Positions 6,215 through 12,084 of a stretch of 12,398 nt of DNA are shown here, in pieces. This DNA is from Candidatus Harrisonbacteria bacterium (GTDB lineage Bacteria; Patescibacteriota; Minisyncoccia; UBA6257; UBA11618). Within the stretch, counting starts at the first letter, position 1. The number at the start of each line of letters is the position of its first letter. The translations under genes and the position numbers were made by a program. The notes beneath the pieces were generated by a model that did not search any database, was not told where the DNA came from, and saw only the letters and a list, made by a program, of their open reading frames with translations. The stretch is taken from positions 1-12,398 of the forward strand of contig JAHFLM010000024.1 in NCBI GenBank assembly GCA_023244865.1. Reading direction: 5' to 3'.

Positions 6215-6616
6215 TTACTTTAAACAAGGATTGGGGTTTTCTATTTCCGTTACAGTGCCGTCTACTTCTTCTATATCAGACTCATCTCCATTACCTCCTC
6301 CTGAGTTATTGTTAGGATTACCAGGGCCTCCATTTGTTCCTGCTGGAATGTCAAAGTCGCTATGGCAGCCTGCGGCTATAGTGATACAACTATTACTATT
6401 TGGCATCGCTGAAATGCACGAATCATTGGGATAATAAATACAAACATGTCCTTCTCCCTGAGTTGGCGCAGCGCTTTCGCAGTCACTTAGGCTACCACTA
6501 TGACTCTCGCAACCACCACTACCAAAAGAAACTCGGCTGAATAATAGCAAAATAAAACTAATTATAAATACAAAAGTTAATATAAAAAATTGCTTACTCC
6601 AGATTATTTGCGCCAT
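6215..6616 (-). CDS. Small exported Cys-rich protein, 133 residues
   Basis: An N-terminal hydrophobic helix (about 9-27) forms a signal peptide or anchor. The exported part holds one PSI-like four-Cys module (C36, C46, C59, C67, with IYY after the third Cys), two more cysteines (C77, C84), then a Gly/Asn-rich low-complexity linker (92-111) and an acidic tail ending NPNPCLK, with a terminal C131. No family beyond the module. No Shine-Dalgarno; an in-frame TAA at 6622-6620 leaves the ATG at 6616 as the only reasonable start. Tandem with the Hint gene (26 bp apart) and divergent from a third Cys-rich gene, so all three probably act at the cell surface together (inference). Confidence 0.8.
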   Translation of the reverse strand: MAQIIWSKQFFILTFVFIISFILLLFSRVSFGSGGCESHSGSLSDCESAAPTQGEGHVCIYYPNDSCISAMPNSNSCITIAAGCHSDFDIPAGTNGGPGNPNNNSGGGNGDESDIEEVDGTVTEIENPNPCLK

Positions 6617-6622
6617 ATTTTA

Positions 6623-6628
6623 ATTATA
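6623..6628 (-). promoter_or_regulatory. -10 box of the 133-residue Cys-rich protein gene
   Basis: Perfect TATAAT on the minus strand, 6 bp before the ATG at 6616, consistent with a leaderless mRNA. No -35 stands out. A second minus-strand TATAAT at 6663-6658 would give a leader of about 35 nt and could be an alternative. Confidence 0.45.
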
Positions 6629-6698
6629 AACTCATAATACAAAGAATGAAACAAGGGATTATAAACAACTATTAAAATGGGAAATTGGTGAGATGTTG

Positions 6699-6704
6699 TA
6701 TAAT
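6699..6704 (+). promoter_or_regulatory. -10 box upstream of the 324-residue Cys-rich protein gene
   Basis: Perfect TATAAT; predicted start near 6711 gives a leader of about 50 nt. No good -35 at 16-18 bp spacing. The ribosome binding site GAAGGAG (about 6748-6753) lies 9 nt before the ATG, unlike the Shine-Dalgarno-less divergent genes. Confidence 0.4.
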
Positions 6705-6762
6705 GAAAGTATTAATCAAATAAAAATCCTTCTACTCTAAAGCTACGAAGGAGTAAACAAAT

Positions 6763-7737
6763 ATGGCACGTACTAAAAAGAAAGTTAAATACAATTATCA
6801 AAAAGTCGCTGTGATTTTAGGAGCCGTGCTTTTATTCTTCACTTTTATTGTCGGTCTTTCTAATGCACCTTTTCCGAAGGCAGGACCTGATCCATGGGAT
6901 CCTAATACTATGGGTGGGATTAGCGCCGGTGGCGCACCGACTAATCCTAATTTAGCAACTAATCCTACGTATTTAACAATGATGCTCCAAAACACGATGC
7001 GATTTTTGACTACTGGTTTCACGGGCTTTAATAACCCACCAGCGGCACAGCCAGCCACCTGCATATCAGATAATCAGTCTTGTAATAACGGAATGGGAAC
7101 ATGTCAGAGAATTAAGAGGACTTCTTGCGAATCTGCTTCTCATGGTAATGGTAATGATATTAATGCTGATGCGTGGCAAAAAGCTAATAGAATTTGCCGA
7201 GATTTCCCAAGCACTAGCGGCTGCAGTGATTTCAAAAAGGGCTGTAACTCTATTGGTAACCCAAACAATGAAACTGACGGGAATGGTAATCCTAAATACA
7301 ACGATGCTAGGTGCAACAATTCTAACGTAAATGTTGCTGGAGTTGGCCCATTCCAAGCTTGTAAATTTAGCATGGTAGATGTAATGCAAGATGGTAAGCC
7401 TAAATATGAATGTAAACCTCAAGTGGTTATAGCTCATACTTGCAGTACAATATTAAATTATAAAGAGTGCAATTTTGGTGTGGGATTGAGGTTGGGTTGC
7501 GCCTGGGAAGAAATAGCATCTCCAACTTGCAATGGTCCTTATTGCCCAGTTTACTTTAGAGCGCCTGAACCAGCTGGAAGATGCATTGATAAGCCTAAAG
7601 AAATAGATCGATGCCGGTCTATAGAAACTATGAAAGAATGTGAATTTGGAGTGGGTGTAGAATTAGGGTGCTCTTGGATAGGCGCTCTACCTGGAGGCCC
7701 CGAAGCTTGCTACTCATCAGATAACCCACCAGCTTAA
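6763..7737 (+). CDS. Exported Cys-rich protein with tandem PSI-like modules, 324 residues
   Basis: A very basic N-terminus (MARTKKKVKYNYQK) precedes a hydrophobic helix at about 15-32, which makes a signal anchor. Then come a Pro/Gly/Asn-rich stretch (about 36-70), a second mildly hydrophobic segment (70-89), and a Cys-rich region from C100 to the end with about 20 cysteines. Two tandem repeats 57 residues apart are clear: C227/C236/C246/C256 and C284/C293/C303/C316, sharing KEC-x-FGVG and LGC-x-W. Such four-Cys modules resemble PSI domains, which are disulphide-bonded extracellular modules. Function unknown. ATG at 6763 with GAAGGAG at 9 nt. A strong terminator follows the stop. Confidence 0.85.
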   Translation: MARTKKKVKYNYQKVAVILGAVLLFFTFIVGLSNAPFPKAGPDPWDPNTMGGISAGGAPTNPNLATNPTYLTMMLQNTMRFLTTGFTGFNNPPAAQPATCISDNQSCNNGMGTCQRIKRTSCESASHGNGNDINADAWQKANRICRDFPSTSGCSDFKKGCNSIGNPNNETDGNGNPKYNDARCNNSNVNVAGVGPFQACKFSMVDVMQDGKPKYECKPQVVIAHTCSTILNYKECNFGVGLRLGCAWEEIASPTCNGPYCPVYFRAPEPAGRCIDKPKEIDRCRSIETMKECEFGVGVELGCSWIGALPGGPEACYSSDNPPA

Positions 7738-7751
7738 TATAATAGAGAAAT

Positions 7752-7777
7752 AAAAAACTCCCGAAAGGGAGTTTTTT
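7752..7777 (+). terminator. Strong terminator after the 324-residue gene
   Basis: Perfect 11-bp stem AAAAAACTCCC (7752-7762) / GGGAGTTTTTT (7767-7777) with a GAAA tetraloop and flanking T/A runs on both sides. It could also stop minus-strand transcripts coming from the tRNA side. Confidence 0.9.
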
Positions 7778-7778
7778 A

Positions 7779-7911
7779 TTTGTGCCCAGGGTGGGAAATC
7801 GAACGTCGTCGCTTCACTCCTCCTACGAAACCCACGGTTTCGTATACTTCCTACACAGGAGGGGCACTCTCGTTTCCCTCCCAACCCCTCCCTCGTTCGA
7901 GTCCCACCCTG
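7779..7911. repeat. GC-rich inverted-repeat element derived from a tRNA 3' end
   Basis: TTTGTGCCCAGGGTGGGA at 7779-7796 is an exact direct copy of 7946-7963, the 3' end of tRNA-Leu plus its flank. The left arm 7787-7805 (ending AATCGAACG) is inverted at 7894-7911 (CGTTCGAGTCCCACCCTG), with only a one-base length difference. Between the arms are a hairpin ACGAAACC (about 7827-7834)/GGTTTCGT, the pair CCTCCT/AGGAGG around it, and a C-rich run at 7876-7892 whose complement has four G tracts (GGG-A-GGGG-TT-GGG-A-GGG). No gene is credible here. It looks like a small mobile or amplified palindromic element that carries a T-arm copy. Confidence 0.65.
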
Positions 7912-7916
7912 ATCCC

Positions 7917-7938
7917 AAATAAAAAAGGCCGAAGCCTT
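7917..7938 (-). terminator. Terminator of tRNA-Leu
   Basis: Minus strand AAGGC-TTCG-GCCTT (7938-7925) with the stable UUCG loop, followed by T's and ATTT through about 7917. Starts 12 nt after the tRNA 3' end. Confidence 0.7.
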
Positions 7939-7949
7939 ATTTTATTTTG

Positions 7950-8032
7950 TGCCCAGGGTGGGACTCGAACCCACACGCCCATAAGGACGACAGATCTTAA
8001 GTCTGTTGCGTCTGCCATTCCGCCACCCGGGC
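7950..8032 (-). tRNA. tRNA-Leu(UAA)
   Basis: 83-nt class II tRNA. Acceptor GCCCGGG pairs with CCTGGGC (one G-T wobble), discriminator A (7950), no encoded CCA. The anticodon arm is ACAGA-CTTAAGA-TCTGT with anticodon TAA (7999-7997). The long variable arm CGTCC-TTAT-GGGCG is typical of leucine tRNAs. T arm GTGGG-TTCGAGT-CCCAC. It reads UUA, and UUG by wobble. The downstream terminator is at 7938-7917; a partial copy of its 3' end sits 167 bp further on. Confidence 0.95.
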
Positions 8033-8079
8033 AATCTTAGACTCTAATTTAACCTAAAATATAAAAAAAGGAAAGGTCT

Positions 8080-8108
8080 TAGACAACATTTTTGTTTTAA
8101 GGTATTAT
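8080..8108 (+). promoter_or_regulatory. Promoter of the 8137-9374 operon
   Basis: TAGACA (8080-8085, 5/6), 17-bp spacer, TATTAT (8103-8108, 5/6). Predicted start near 8115 leaves about 22 nt of leader with AAGGA (8125-8129) 7 nt before the first ATG. Confidence 0.65.
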
Positions 8109-8136
8109 TTACCAAGTTTTTTGAAAGGACTAAACA

Positions 8137-8289
8137 ATGAAAGAACTTCTCATTACTATTATGTTACTCAAAGGAATTTCGGAATTTCTTTATTTTGGAA
8201 TTGTTTTATGTGGCATTGTGGCGATTGCATTAATAACTTTTCTAATCCTAGACAGAAAGAAGGTGGCGCATAATGAGAACGACGTTTAA
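8137..8289 (+). CDS. Small single-helix membrane protein, 50 residues
   Basis: ATG at 8137 with AAGGA at 7 nt and a good promoter close by. The N-terminus is MKELLITIMLLKGISEFLYF. One long hydrophobic helix (about 18-39) follows a weaker amphipathic start, then a basic stop-transfer DRKK and a polar tail. The end overlaps the next gene's ATG by 17 bp, so the two are coupled. No family is recognised. First gene of a four-gene operon of orphan proteins. Size and topology recall small regulatory or assembly subunits of membrane complexes, but nothing shows this directly. Confidence 0.65.
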   Translation: MKELLITIMLLKGISEFLYFGIVLCGIVAIALITFLILDRKKVAHNENDV

Positions 8290-8632
8290 AGATATTGTGC
8301 AACATGTAATAGTCAGCGTCTTATCAACTCCAATTGCCACCTTCCTTATTTCGTTAGGATTCTGGGTATTTTTAATACTTTTATCTTGGTTAGCCAAATA
8401 TCCGATGACTTGGATAGTGGGACAAGAAGCCACCTTAAGTTTTGCGGAGGCGATGGCTGCTGATAAAGCTTATAGAATAATTTACGCTTTAGTGGTCACT
8501 TTAATTCTAATAGAAGATTTACTCATGATCCTAATGAGGGACTACCTATTCTTAACCAAACTAAGAATCTATCAGATGGTTCACGAAGGAATTCATGGGG
8601 TCTTATTTGGCAAACTATCGGATGGCTCATAA
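8273..8632 (+). CDS. Membrane protein of unknown function, 119 residues
   Basis: ATG at 8273 with AAGGTGG about 8 nt upstream. One long hydrophobic region at about 8-42 may form one or two helices; a polar segment (43-70) with acidic residues follows, then a helix at about 71-88 interrupted by Glu-Asp (LILIEDLLMILM). The C-terminal part is cytoplasmic-like with several charged residues and two histidines. The second helix resembles that of the next protein (Y-x3-V-x2-L-x2-E pattern), so the two may be distant paralogues. No known family. Overlaps the first gene by 17 bp, and the next start lies 21 bp after its stop. Confidence 0.75.
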   Translation: MRTTFKDIVQHVIVSVLSTPIATFLISLGFWVFLILLSWLAKYPMTWIVGQEATLSFAEAMAADKAYRIIYALVVTLILIEDLLMILMRDYLFLTKLRIYQMVHEGIHGVLFGKLSDGS

Positions 8633-8653
8633 GGCTTTTTGGAGGGATTTGGA

Positions 8654-9016
8654 ATGTGGAAGAAAACACTTGTAAAAATAATCTTGCGAGTGGTTTTGAT
8701 CTTTGCTACGTCTGTGATTTTGACACTACTTGCTATGACGATTTTACACCACCTAACCACTATTGGGACGTGGACGCCGAAAGATAATCCCCTGCACCGG
8801 CACTTTGTGAATTTCAAAATTATTTTGCTGACTCTGCACTCGATTAAACTGATCTATTGGTACATGGTCGGCTTACTAATGCTCGAAAGTATTCTTGCGT
8901 TAATTTTCAAAAAGCCGATTTTAATTATTACTGACACTGCAGCATTTACAGGACTGGAAAATGGGATATTGGAAGAAATTCTGGCAATACTCAGATTGGA
9001 GGTAAAAGATGATTGA
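8654..9016 (+). CDS. Membrane protein of unknown function, 120 residues
   Basis: The preferred start is ATG 8654 (MWKKTLVKII), because GGAGG (8641-8645) lies 8 nt before it; an in-frame TTG at 8639 would add five residues but place the ribosome binding site inside the gene. Helices lie at about 8-31 and 50-78, with a His/Pro-containing loop between them that is likely outside. The second helix carries a Glu (MLESILALIF), as in the preceding protein. The C-terminus is acidic and soluble (ITDTAAF, then an LEEILAIL-type helix). Overlaps the next gene by 8 bp. Function unknown. Confidence 0.75.
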   Translation: MWKKTLVKIILRVVLIFATSVILTLLAMTILHHLTTIGTWTPKDNPLHRHFVNFKIILLTLHSIKLIYWYMVGLLMLESILALIFKKPILIITDTAAFTGLENGILEEILAILRLEVKDD

Positions 9017-9374
9017 GACTGTGTTGATTTCGAGAGATATTGAGATGATCTTACCCTATGAATGCTTTGTTGGGATGGTTATTATTAATGACCGGAAGTA
9101 CGAATTCAACTTCACTCCCAATAGACCGCTTGACGAGATGATGGGGTCTTTGAAAAGAGCGAAGAAGATTGTGAGACGACTTTTCAAAGACGAAGCTTTA
9201 ACGGTTAGAAATAGTAACGGTGAAAAAATCACACTTGATTGGAAAAAGTTTTGCGCTTTTTTTCAGTTAATCTTCAATCAGATTATGCATATGTCCGAAA
9301 ATCAAATCGCTACGTGGAAGAAATTAGCGCAATTACGCCTGCAAAGTGAACAAACTCGTGTGTATCACTTTTAA
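9009..9374 (+). CDS. Unrecognised 121-residue soluble protein
   Basis: ATG 9009 with GGAGGT at about 5 nt. The N-terminal half alternates strands (IETVLISRDIEMILPYE, CFVGMVIINDRKYEFNF) and suggests a small beta fold; a helix with basic residues follows (GSLKRAKKIVRRLF, about 47-60), then a hairpin-like RNSNGEKITLDW and two further helices. No signal peptide. As the only soluble product of the operon it may act on the cytoplasmic face of the membrane proteins encoded upstream (inference). The same architecture, one soluble protein of about 110-120 residues beside short membrane proteins, occurs at 192-697. The stop overlaps the terminator stem. Confidence 0.75.
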   Translation: MIETVLISRDIEMILPYECFVGMVIINDRKYEFNFTPNRPLDEMMGSLKRAKKIVRRLFKDEALTVRNSNGEKITLDWKKFCAFFQLIFNQIMHMSENQIATWKKLAQLRLQSEQTRVYHF

Positions 9375-9398
9375 AAACCGCCCATTGGCGGTTTTTTT
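9373..9398. terminator. Bidirectional terminator between converging operons
   Basis: Perfect 10-bp stem AAAAACCGCC (9373-9382) / GGCGGTTTTT (9387-9396), loop CATT, T run on the plus strand to 9398 and a matching T run on the minus strand. Serves both the 8137-9374 operon and infB-rbfA. Confidence 0.9.
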
Positions 9399-9433
9399 AT
9401 TACTAACTTCGTCGACATTGTTATTTAGAAAAA

Positions 9434-9796
9434 CTACTCCACTCCCTCTTCTTTTTCTTCTGGAATTACTTCGTACATTAAAGCTTTTTCGATTTCGGCG
9501 GCGTGGGCCATGCCGTGGTCTAAGCTAAATTGCAGCTTAGGAAATCTTTTGATATTTACTATTCTAATTAATTTGTAAGCAAAACCAGGGGCTTTTTTAT
9601 TAAGTAATTCCACGATCTCCTCCCCTTTTGCTTCGGGAATCACGCTAATGCCAATTTCTGCAATCTCGGTGTCAGGATTAATCTCGCAGTAAGTAATAGT
9701 GGCCAAAGCACCGTCAAACTCTACCTCCCGTAATAATAAATTATTTAATTCTTGAATGATTAAGCTGCTAAGTCGCTGATTCCTAAAAGTCTTCAT
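9434..9796 (-). CDS. rbfA: Ribosome-binding factor A (RbfA)
   Basis: Binds the 30S subunit and helps the final maturation of the 5' end of 16S rRNA; it has a KH-like fold. Family features are visible in order: an N-terminal helix R-x-x-R-x2-SLIIQELNNLL, the strand with ALATITYCEINPD and AEIGISVIP, a helix ELLNKKAPGFAYKLIRIVN, and the conserved PKLQFSLDHG (about 86-95) followed by the final helix. At 120 residues it matches the usual 110-130. ATG 9796 lies inside the end of infB (14-bp overlap) without a good Shine-Dalgarno, so translation is probably coupled. The infB-rbfA order is conserved widely in bacteria. Confidence 0.92.
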   Translation of the reverse strand: MKTFRNQRLSSLIIQELNNLLLREVEFDGALATITYCEINPDTEIAEIGISVIPEAKGEEIVELLNKKAPGFAYKLIRIVNIKRFPKLQFSLDHGMAHAAEIEKALMYEVIPEEKEEGVE

Positions 9797-11216
9797 AAGA
9801 AATTAAATGATCCCCTTCTTTCAAGTCTACACTAGTTGAAAAAAGCATCCCACACTCTTTATCTTTTTCTACGCGGTGCACATCCTGCTTATTTCTCTGT
9901 AAATTAATAATCTTACCGGTACCAATTTCTTTATCGTCTCGAGTCACGCCATAAGTCGCATTATTAGTAATCTGCCCCATGACCACCTTACCGCCCAAAA
10001 CCACCTTACCAGAACCTTTTTTGCCAAAGACTGCGAGTACTTCGAGGTCAGCGATCGGGATTTTCTTTTTAAAATTGTCGAGCCAAGTTTGAAGCTCCTC
10101 GATCAAATGATAAACAATATCAGAAGTGAAAATACGGAGTTTGTGGTCGTTTAAATAATTCTTAACGATCGATTCAGCTATTTTTGAAAGCTCTACTTTA
10201 AAGCCGATAATAACAGAATTTGTAGTCATCGCGAGCTTGATATTACTGTCGGTAATGTCGCCTACAGATTTTTCGATAATTTCTAAATGATAATTTTCAG
10301 GTAACTTAATATTTTTAATTAAGGCCTCAAGCGCATCAAGCGAACCGCTGTCGGCCGCTTTCAAAACTAAATTAATGACATTTTCTTTCACTTCGCGCTT
10401 AATAAGAAGATTTTGTAATTCCTCTTTTTTAGAATGAGGCTTGCCACCTACTAGGAACATTTCGCCAGCTTCCGGCAAAGCATTAAAGCCACTTAACACT
10501 ACCGGTGAAGATGGTTGAGCCTCCTTCACTCTTTTGCCTAAAAAGTTTTCGATGGCCCGAATTTTGATAGTAGTTGTGCCAGCGGCGGCTTCGTCACCCA
10601 CTTTCAAGGTGCCGTTTTGCAAGACGATAGTGGCCGTGATCCCCTTTTGATTATCCATCTTAGACTCTAAAACCACACCTTCGGCGGGCGCTTTTTCATC
10701 AAATTTTAAATCTAAAAGCTCGGCTTGGAGCAGAACGTGATCTAAAAGCTCTTTGACGCCTTCGCCGGTCTTCGAAGAAACACCAACAAAGCTCACATCA
10801 CCCCCGTAACCCTCTAAAAATAGGCCTTCCTTAGATAAATCAGCCTGAACACGCATTAGATCCGAGTTTGGCTTATCCATCTTCGTAATGGCCACCACAA
10901 ACGGAATTTTAGTGTCGTTAATAATCTTAATGACGTCTCGAGTTTGAGGTTTCACGCCCTCTTCGCCGGCCACTACCAAAATCGCAATGTCGGCCGCTTT
11001 AGTGCCGCGAGCGCGCATTTCCACAAAAGCCTCGTGACCTGGAGTGTCGATAAAGGTAATTTGCTCATTATTGTGAGAAATTTCGTAAGCACCTACCGCC
11101 TGAGTAATGCCGCCAGCTTCTTTGCCGGCCACATTGGTTTTCTTAATATAATCCAGCAAGCTGGTTTTTCCATGGTCGACATGACCCATAACAACGACGA
11201 TTGGTGGACGCTTCAT
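9783..11216 (-). CDS. infB: Translation initiation factor IF-2, minimal form
   Basis: GTPase that brings initiator tRNA to the 30S subunit and promotes 50S joining. G motifs: G1 GHVDHGKT (11-18), G2 GGITQ (35-39), G3 DTPGHE (57-62), G4 TKMD (111-114), G5 SSK (147-149). Beta-barrel domain II covers about 175-260, then domain III, the linker helix, and the C-terminal barrel that binds fMet-tRNA (about 390-477). At 477 residues it lacks the whole N-terminal region of typical bacterial IF-2 (E. coli about 890). This is not a wrong start: an in-frame TAA lies five codons upstream (11231-11229). The G4 Asn, usually NKxD, is Thr. No Shine-Dalgarno; a promoter lies directly upstream. Confidence 0.96.
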   Translation of the reverse strand: MKRPPIVVVMGHVDHGKTSLLDYIKKTNVAGKEAGGITQAVGAYEISHNNEQITFIDTPGHEAFVEMRARGTKAADIAILVVAGEEGVKPQTRDVIKIINDTKIPFVVAITKMDKPNSDLMRVQADLSKEGLFLEGYGGDVSFVGVSSKTGEGVKELLDHVLLQAELLDLKFDEKAPAEGVVLESKMDNQKGITATIVLQNGTLKVGDEAAAGTTTIKIRAIENFLGKRVKEAQPSSPVVLSGFNALPEAGEMFLVGGKPHSKKEELQNLLIKREVKENVINLVLKAADSGSLDALEALIKNIKLPENYHLEIIEKSVGDITDSNIKLAMTTNSVIIGFKVELSKIAESIVKNYLNDHKLRIFTSDIVYHLIEELQTWLDNFKKKIPIADLEVLAVFGKKGSGKVVLGGKVVMGQITNNATYGVTRDDKEIGTGKIINLQRNKQDVHRVEKDKECGMLFSTSVDLKEGDHLISYEDF

Positions 11217-11225
11217 AGTTTGTAT

Positions 11226-11254
11226 AATTTATCATAAAAATTAGAGGTTGGCAA
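11226..11254 (-). promoter_or_regulatory. Candidate leaderless promoter of infB
   Basis: Minus strand TTGCCA (11254-11249, 5/6), 17-bp spacer, TAAATT (11231-11226, 4/6), ending 9 bp before the ATG at 11216, giving a leader of about 2-3 nt. Confidence 0.45.
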
Positions 11255-11280
11255 CGGATAATGGACGCCCTACACGCATC

Positions 11281-11311
11281 ACAAAACAAAAATCGCCTTT
11301 TCAGGCGATTT
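11281..11311 (-). terminator. Terminator of the 102-residue gene
   Basis: Minus strand AAATCGCCT (11311-11303), loop GAAA, AGGCGATTT (11298-11290), then TTGTTTTGT. Perfect 9-bp stem, 14 bp after the stop. It separates this gene from the infB promoter. Confidence 0.85.
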
Positions 11312-11325
11312 AAAAAACTCGGATC

Positions 11326-11634
11326 TTATTCCGGATCAGGACGATTATGGTTTTTCATCTCTTGAATGGTGTAAACACCACAGCTCCAGAAACAACCCTG
11401 AATGAAGCCTAGCCAACGAAAAGCTTTTTCCATGCGGTCAGCCCTAGCAAATTCTTCAATGCTATTTAACATCTCGTAACAATGTGTCAGTTTAATTGAA
11501 AAATAGGCATGATCATCAGGAATTAATACATCGGCATCGAATCTATCGCTAGGGTTTTCAAGCTTGGTAATCCCCCGCCTTTCAAGTTCAGCTCGGTAAA
11601 TCTTCAGAACTTCTAAGACTTTATCTTTGGTCAT
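11326..11634 (-). CDS. Conserved hypothetical protein of a type seen in Parcubacteria, 102 residues
   Basis: ATG at 11634 with GGAGGT about 6 nt upstream. The protein is mostly helical: KDKVLEVLKIYRAELERRGI at the N-terminus, a Pro/Asp-rich turn (about 27-41), a helix with HCYEMLNSIEEFARADRMEKAF, and a C-terminal RWLGFIQGCFWSCGVYTIQEMKNHNRP. From memory, close relatives with the RWLGFIQG and KNHNRP ends are common and uncharacterised in Parcubacteria; this could not be searched here. Soluble, no signal peptide, cysteines in the centre and C-terminal helix. It has its own promoter and terminator, so it is a single-gene unit. Confidence 0.85.
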   Translation of the reverse strand: MTKDKVLEVLKIYRAELERRGITKLENPSDRFDADVLIPDDHAYFSIKLTHCYEMLNSIEEFARADRMEKAFRWLGFIQGCFWSCGVYTIQEMKNHNRPDPE

Positions 11635-11702
11635 GAGACACCTCCATTGGCACGCCGAAGTTTTAAACGAAGGCGGCTAACAATAAATAAAGAACCGAGA
11701 TA

Positions 11703-11731
11703 ATTCTAGTATTTAAGTTCTATGAAGGCAA
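11703..11731 (-). promoter_or_regulatory. Promoter of the 102-residue gene
   Basis: Minus strand TTGCCT (11731-11726, 4/6), 17-bp spacer, TAGAAT (11708-11703, 5/6). Gives a leader of about 60 nt ending in GGAGGT. Confidence 0.55.
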
Positions 11732-11749
11732 TGAATGTTTTGGGGAGAG

Positions 11750-11769
11750 CCTGCCTGCCGGTAGGCAGG
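11750..11769. repeat. 20-bp palindrome CCTGCCTGCCGGTAGGCAGG
   Basis: Self-complementary apart from one G/T pair (a wobble pair in RNA). It is immediately followed by GGGTGGGATTCGG, which resembles the antisense T arm of a tRNA and echoes the element at 7787-7805. Confidence 0.7.
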
Positions 11770-11989
11770 GGTGGGATTCGGTCACAGATAATTTTCTACT
11801 GAAAATTTCCGCGACCCCGCCTCAGCGCCGTCGCGCTTCCGGCTTTCTCATTCCCTTTCTTTATGCGGTGAAATACTAACCCTTGCTCGAACCCACTTCG
11901 CACGCTCCGCGTGCGTGGTGGCTTGAACCCGAAGCGTACGCCCCGATTGCGCTGGAACGCGCCTCGGACGCGCTCGCGGACTCGCGCGT

Positions 11990-12084
11990 GCAAACCCAAA
12001 CATTTCCTTGCATTTTTTTCCGGCTCCTCCCCCCACCCCTCCGCCGAAAGGCGAAAAATTGAGGAAAGGAAATGTTTGGTTTGC
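11990..12084. repeat. Long inverted repeat with nested hairpin
   Basis: GCAAACCCAAACATTTCCTT (11990-12009) pairs with AAGGAAATGTTTGGTTTGC (12066-12084) with one unpaired C. The 56-nt loop holds a CGCC-GAAA-GGCG hairpin and a C-rich run whose complement is G-rich. Probably a mobile-element end pair or a structured RNA; direction unknown. Confidence 0.7.

Noticed and set aside
7782..7911. A second tRNA gene, suggested by the T-arm-like TTCGA sequences and the tRNA-like 3' end
   Set aside because: No anticodon arm or D arm can be drawn, and the T stem does not pair on the minus strand; only the 3' end is copied.
7780..8040. Open frame of 86 codons on the plus strand (contains GGTRTHTPIRTTDLKS)
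   Set aside because: It is the antisense translation of tRNA-Leu and the tRNA-derived element; such peptides are a well-known artefact of open frames over tRNA genes.
8639..8653. TTG at 8639 as the start of the third gene of the 8137-9374 operon
   Set aside because: The only Shine-Dalgarno (8641-8645) is downstream of it and correctly spaced for the ATG at 8654.
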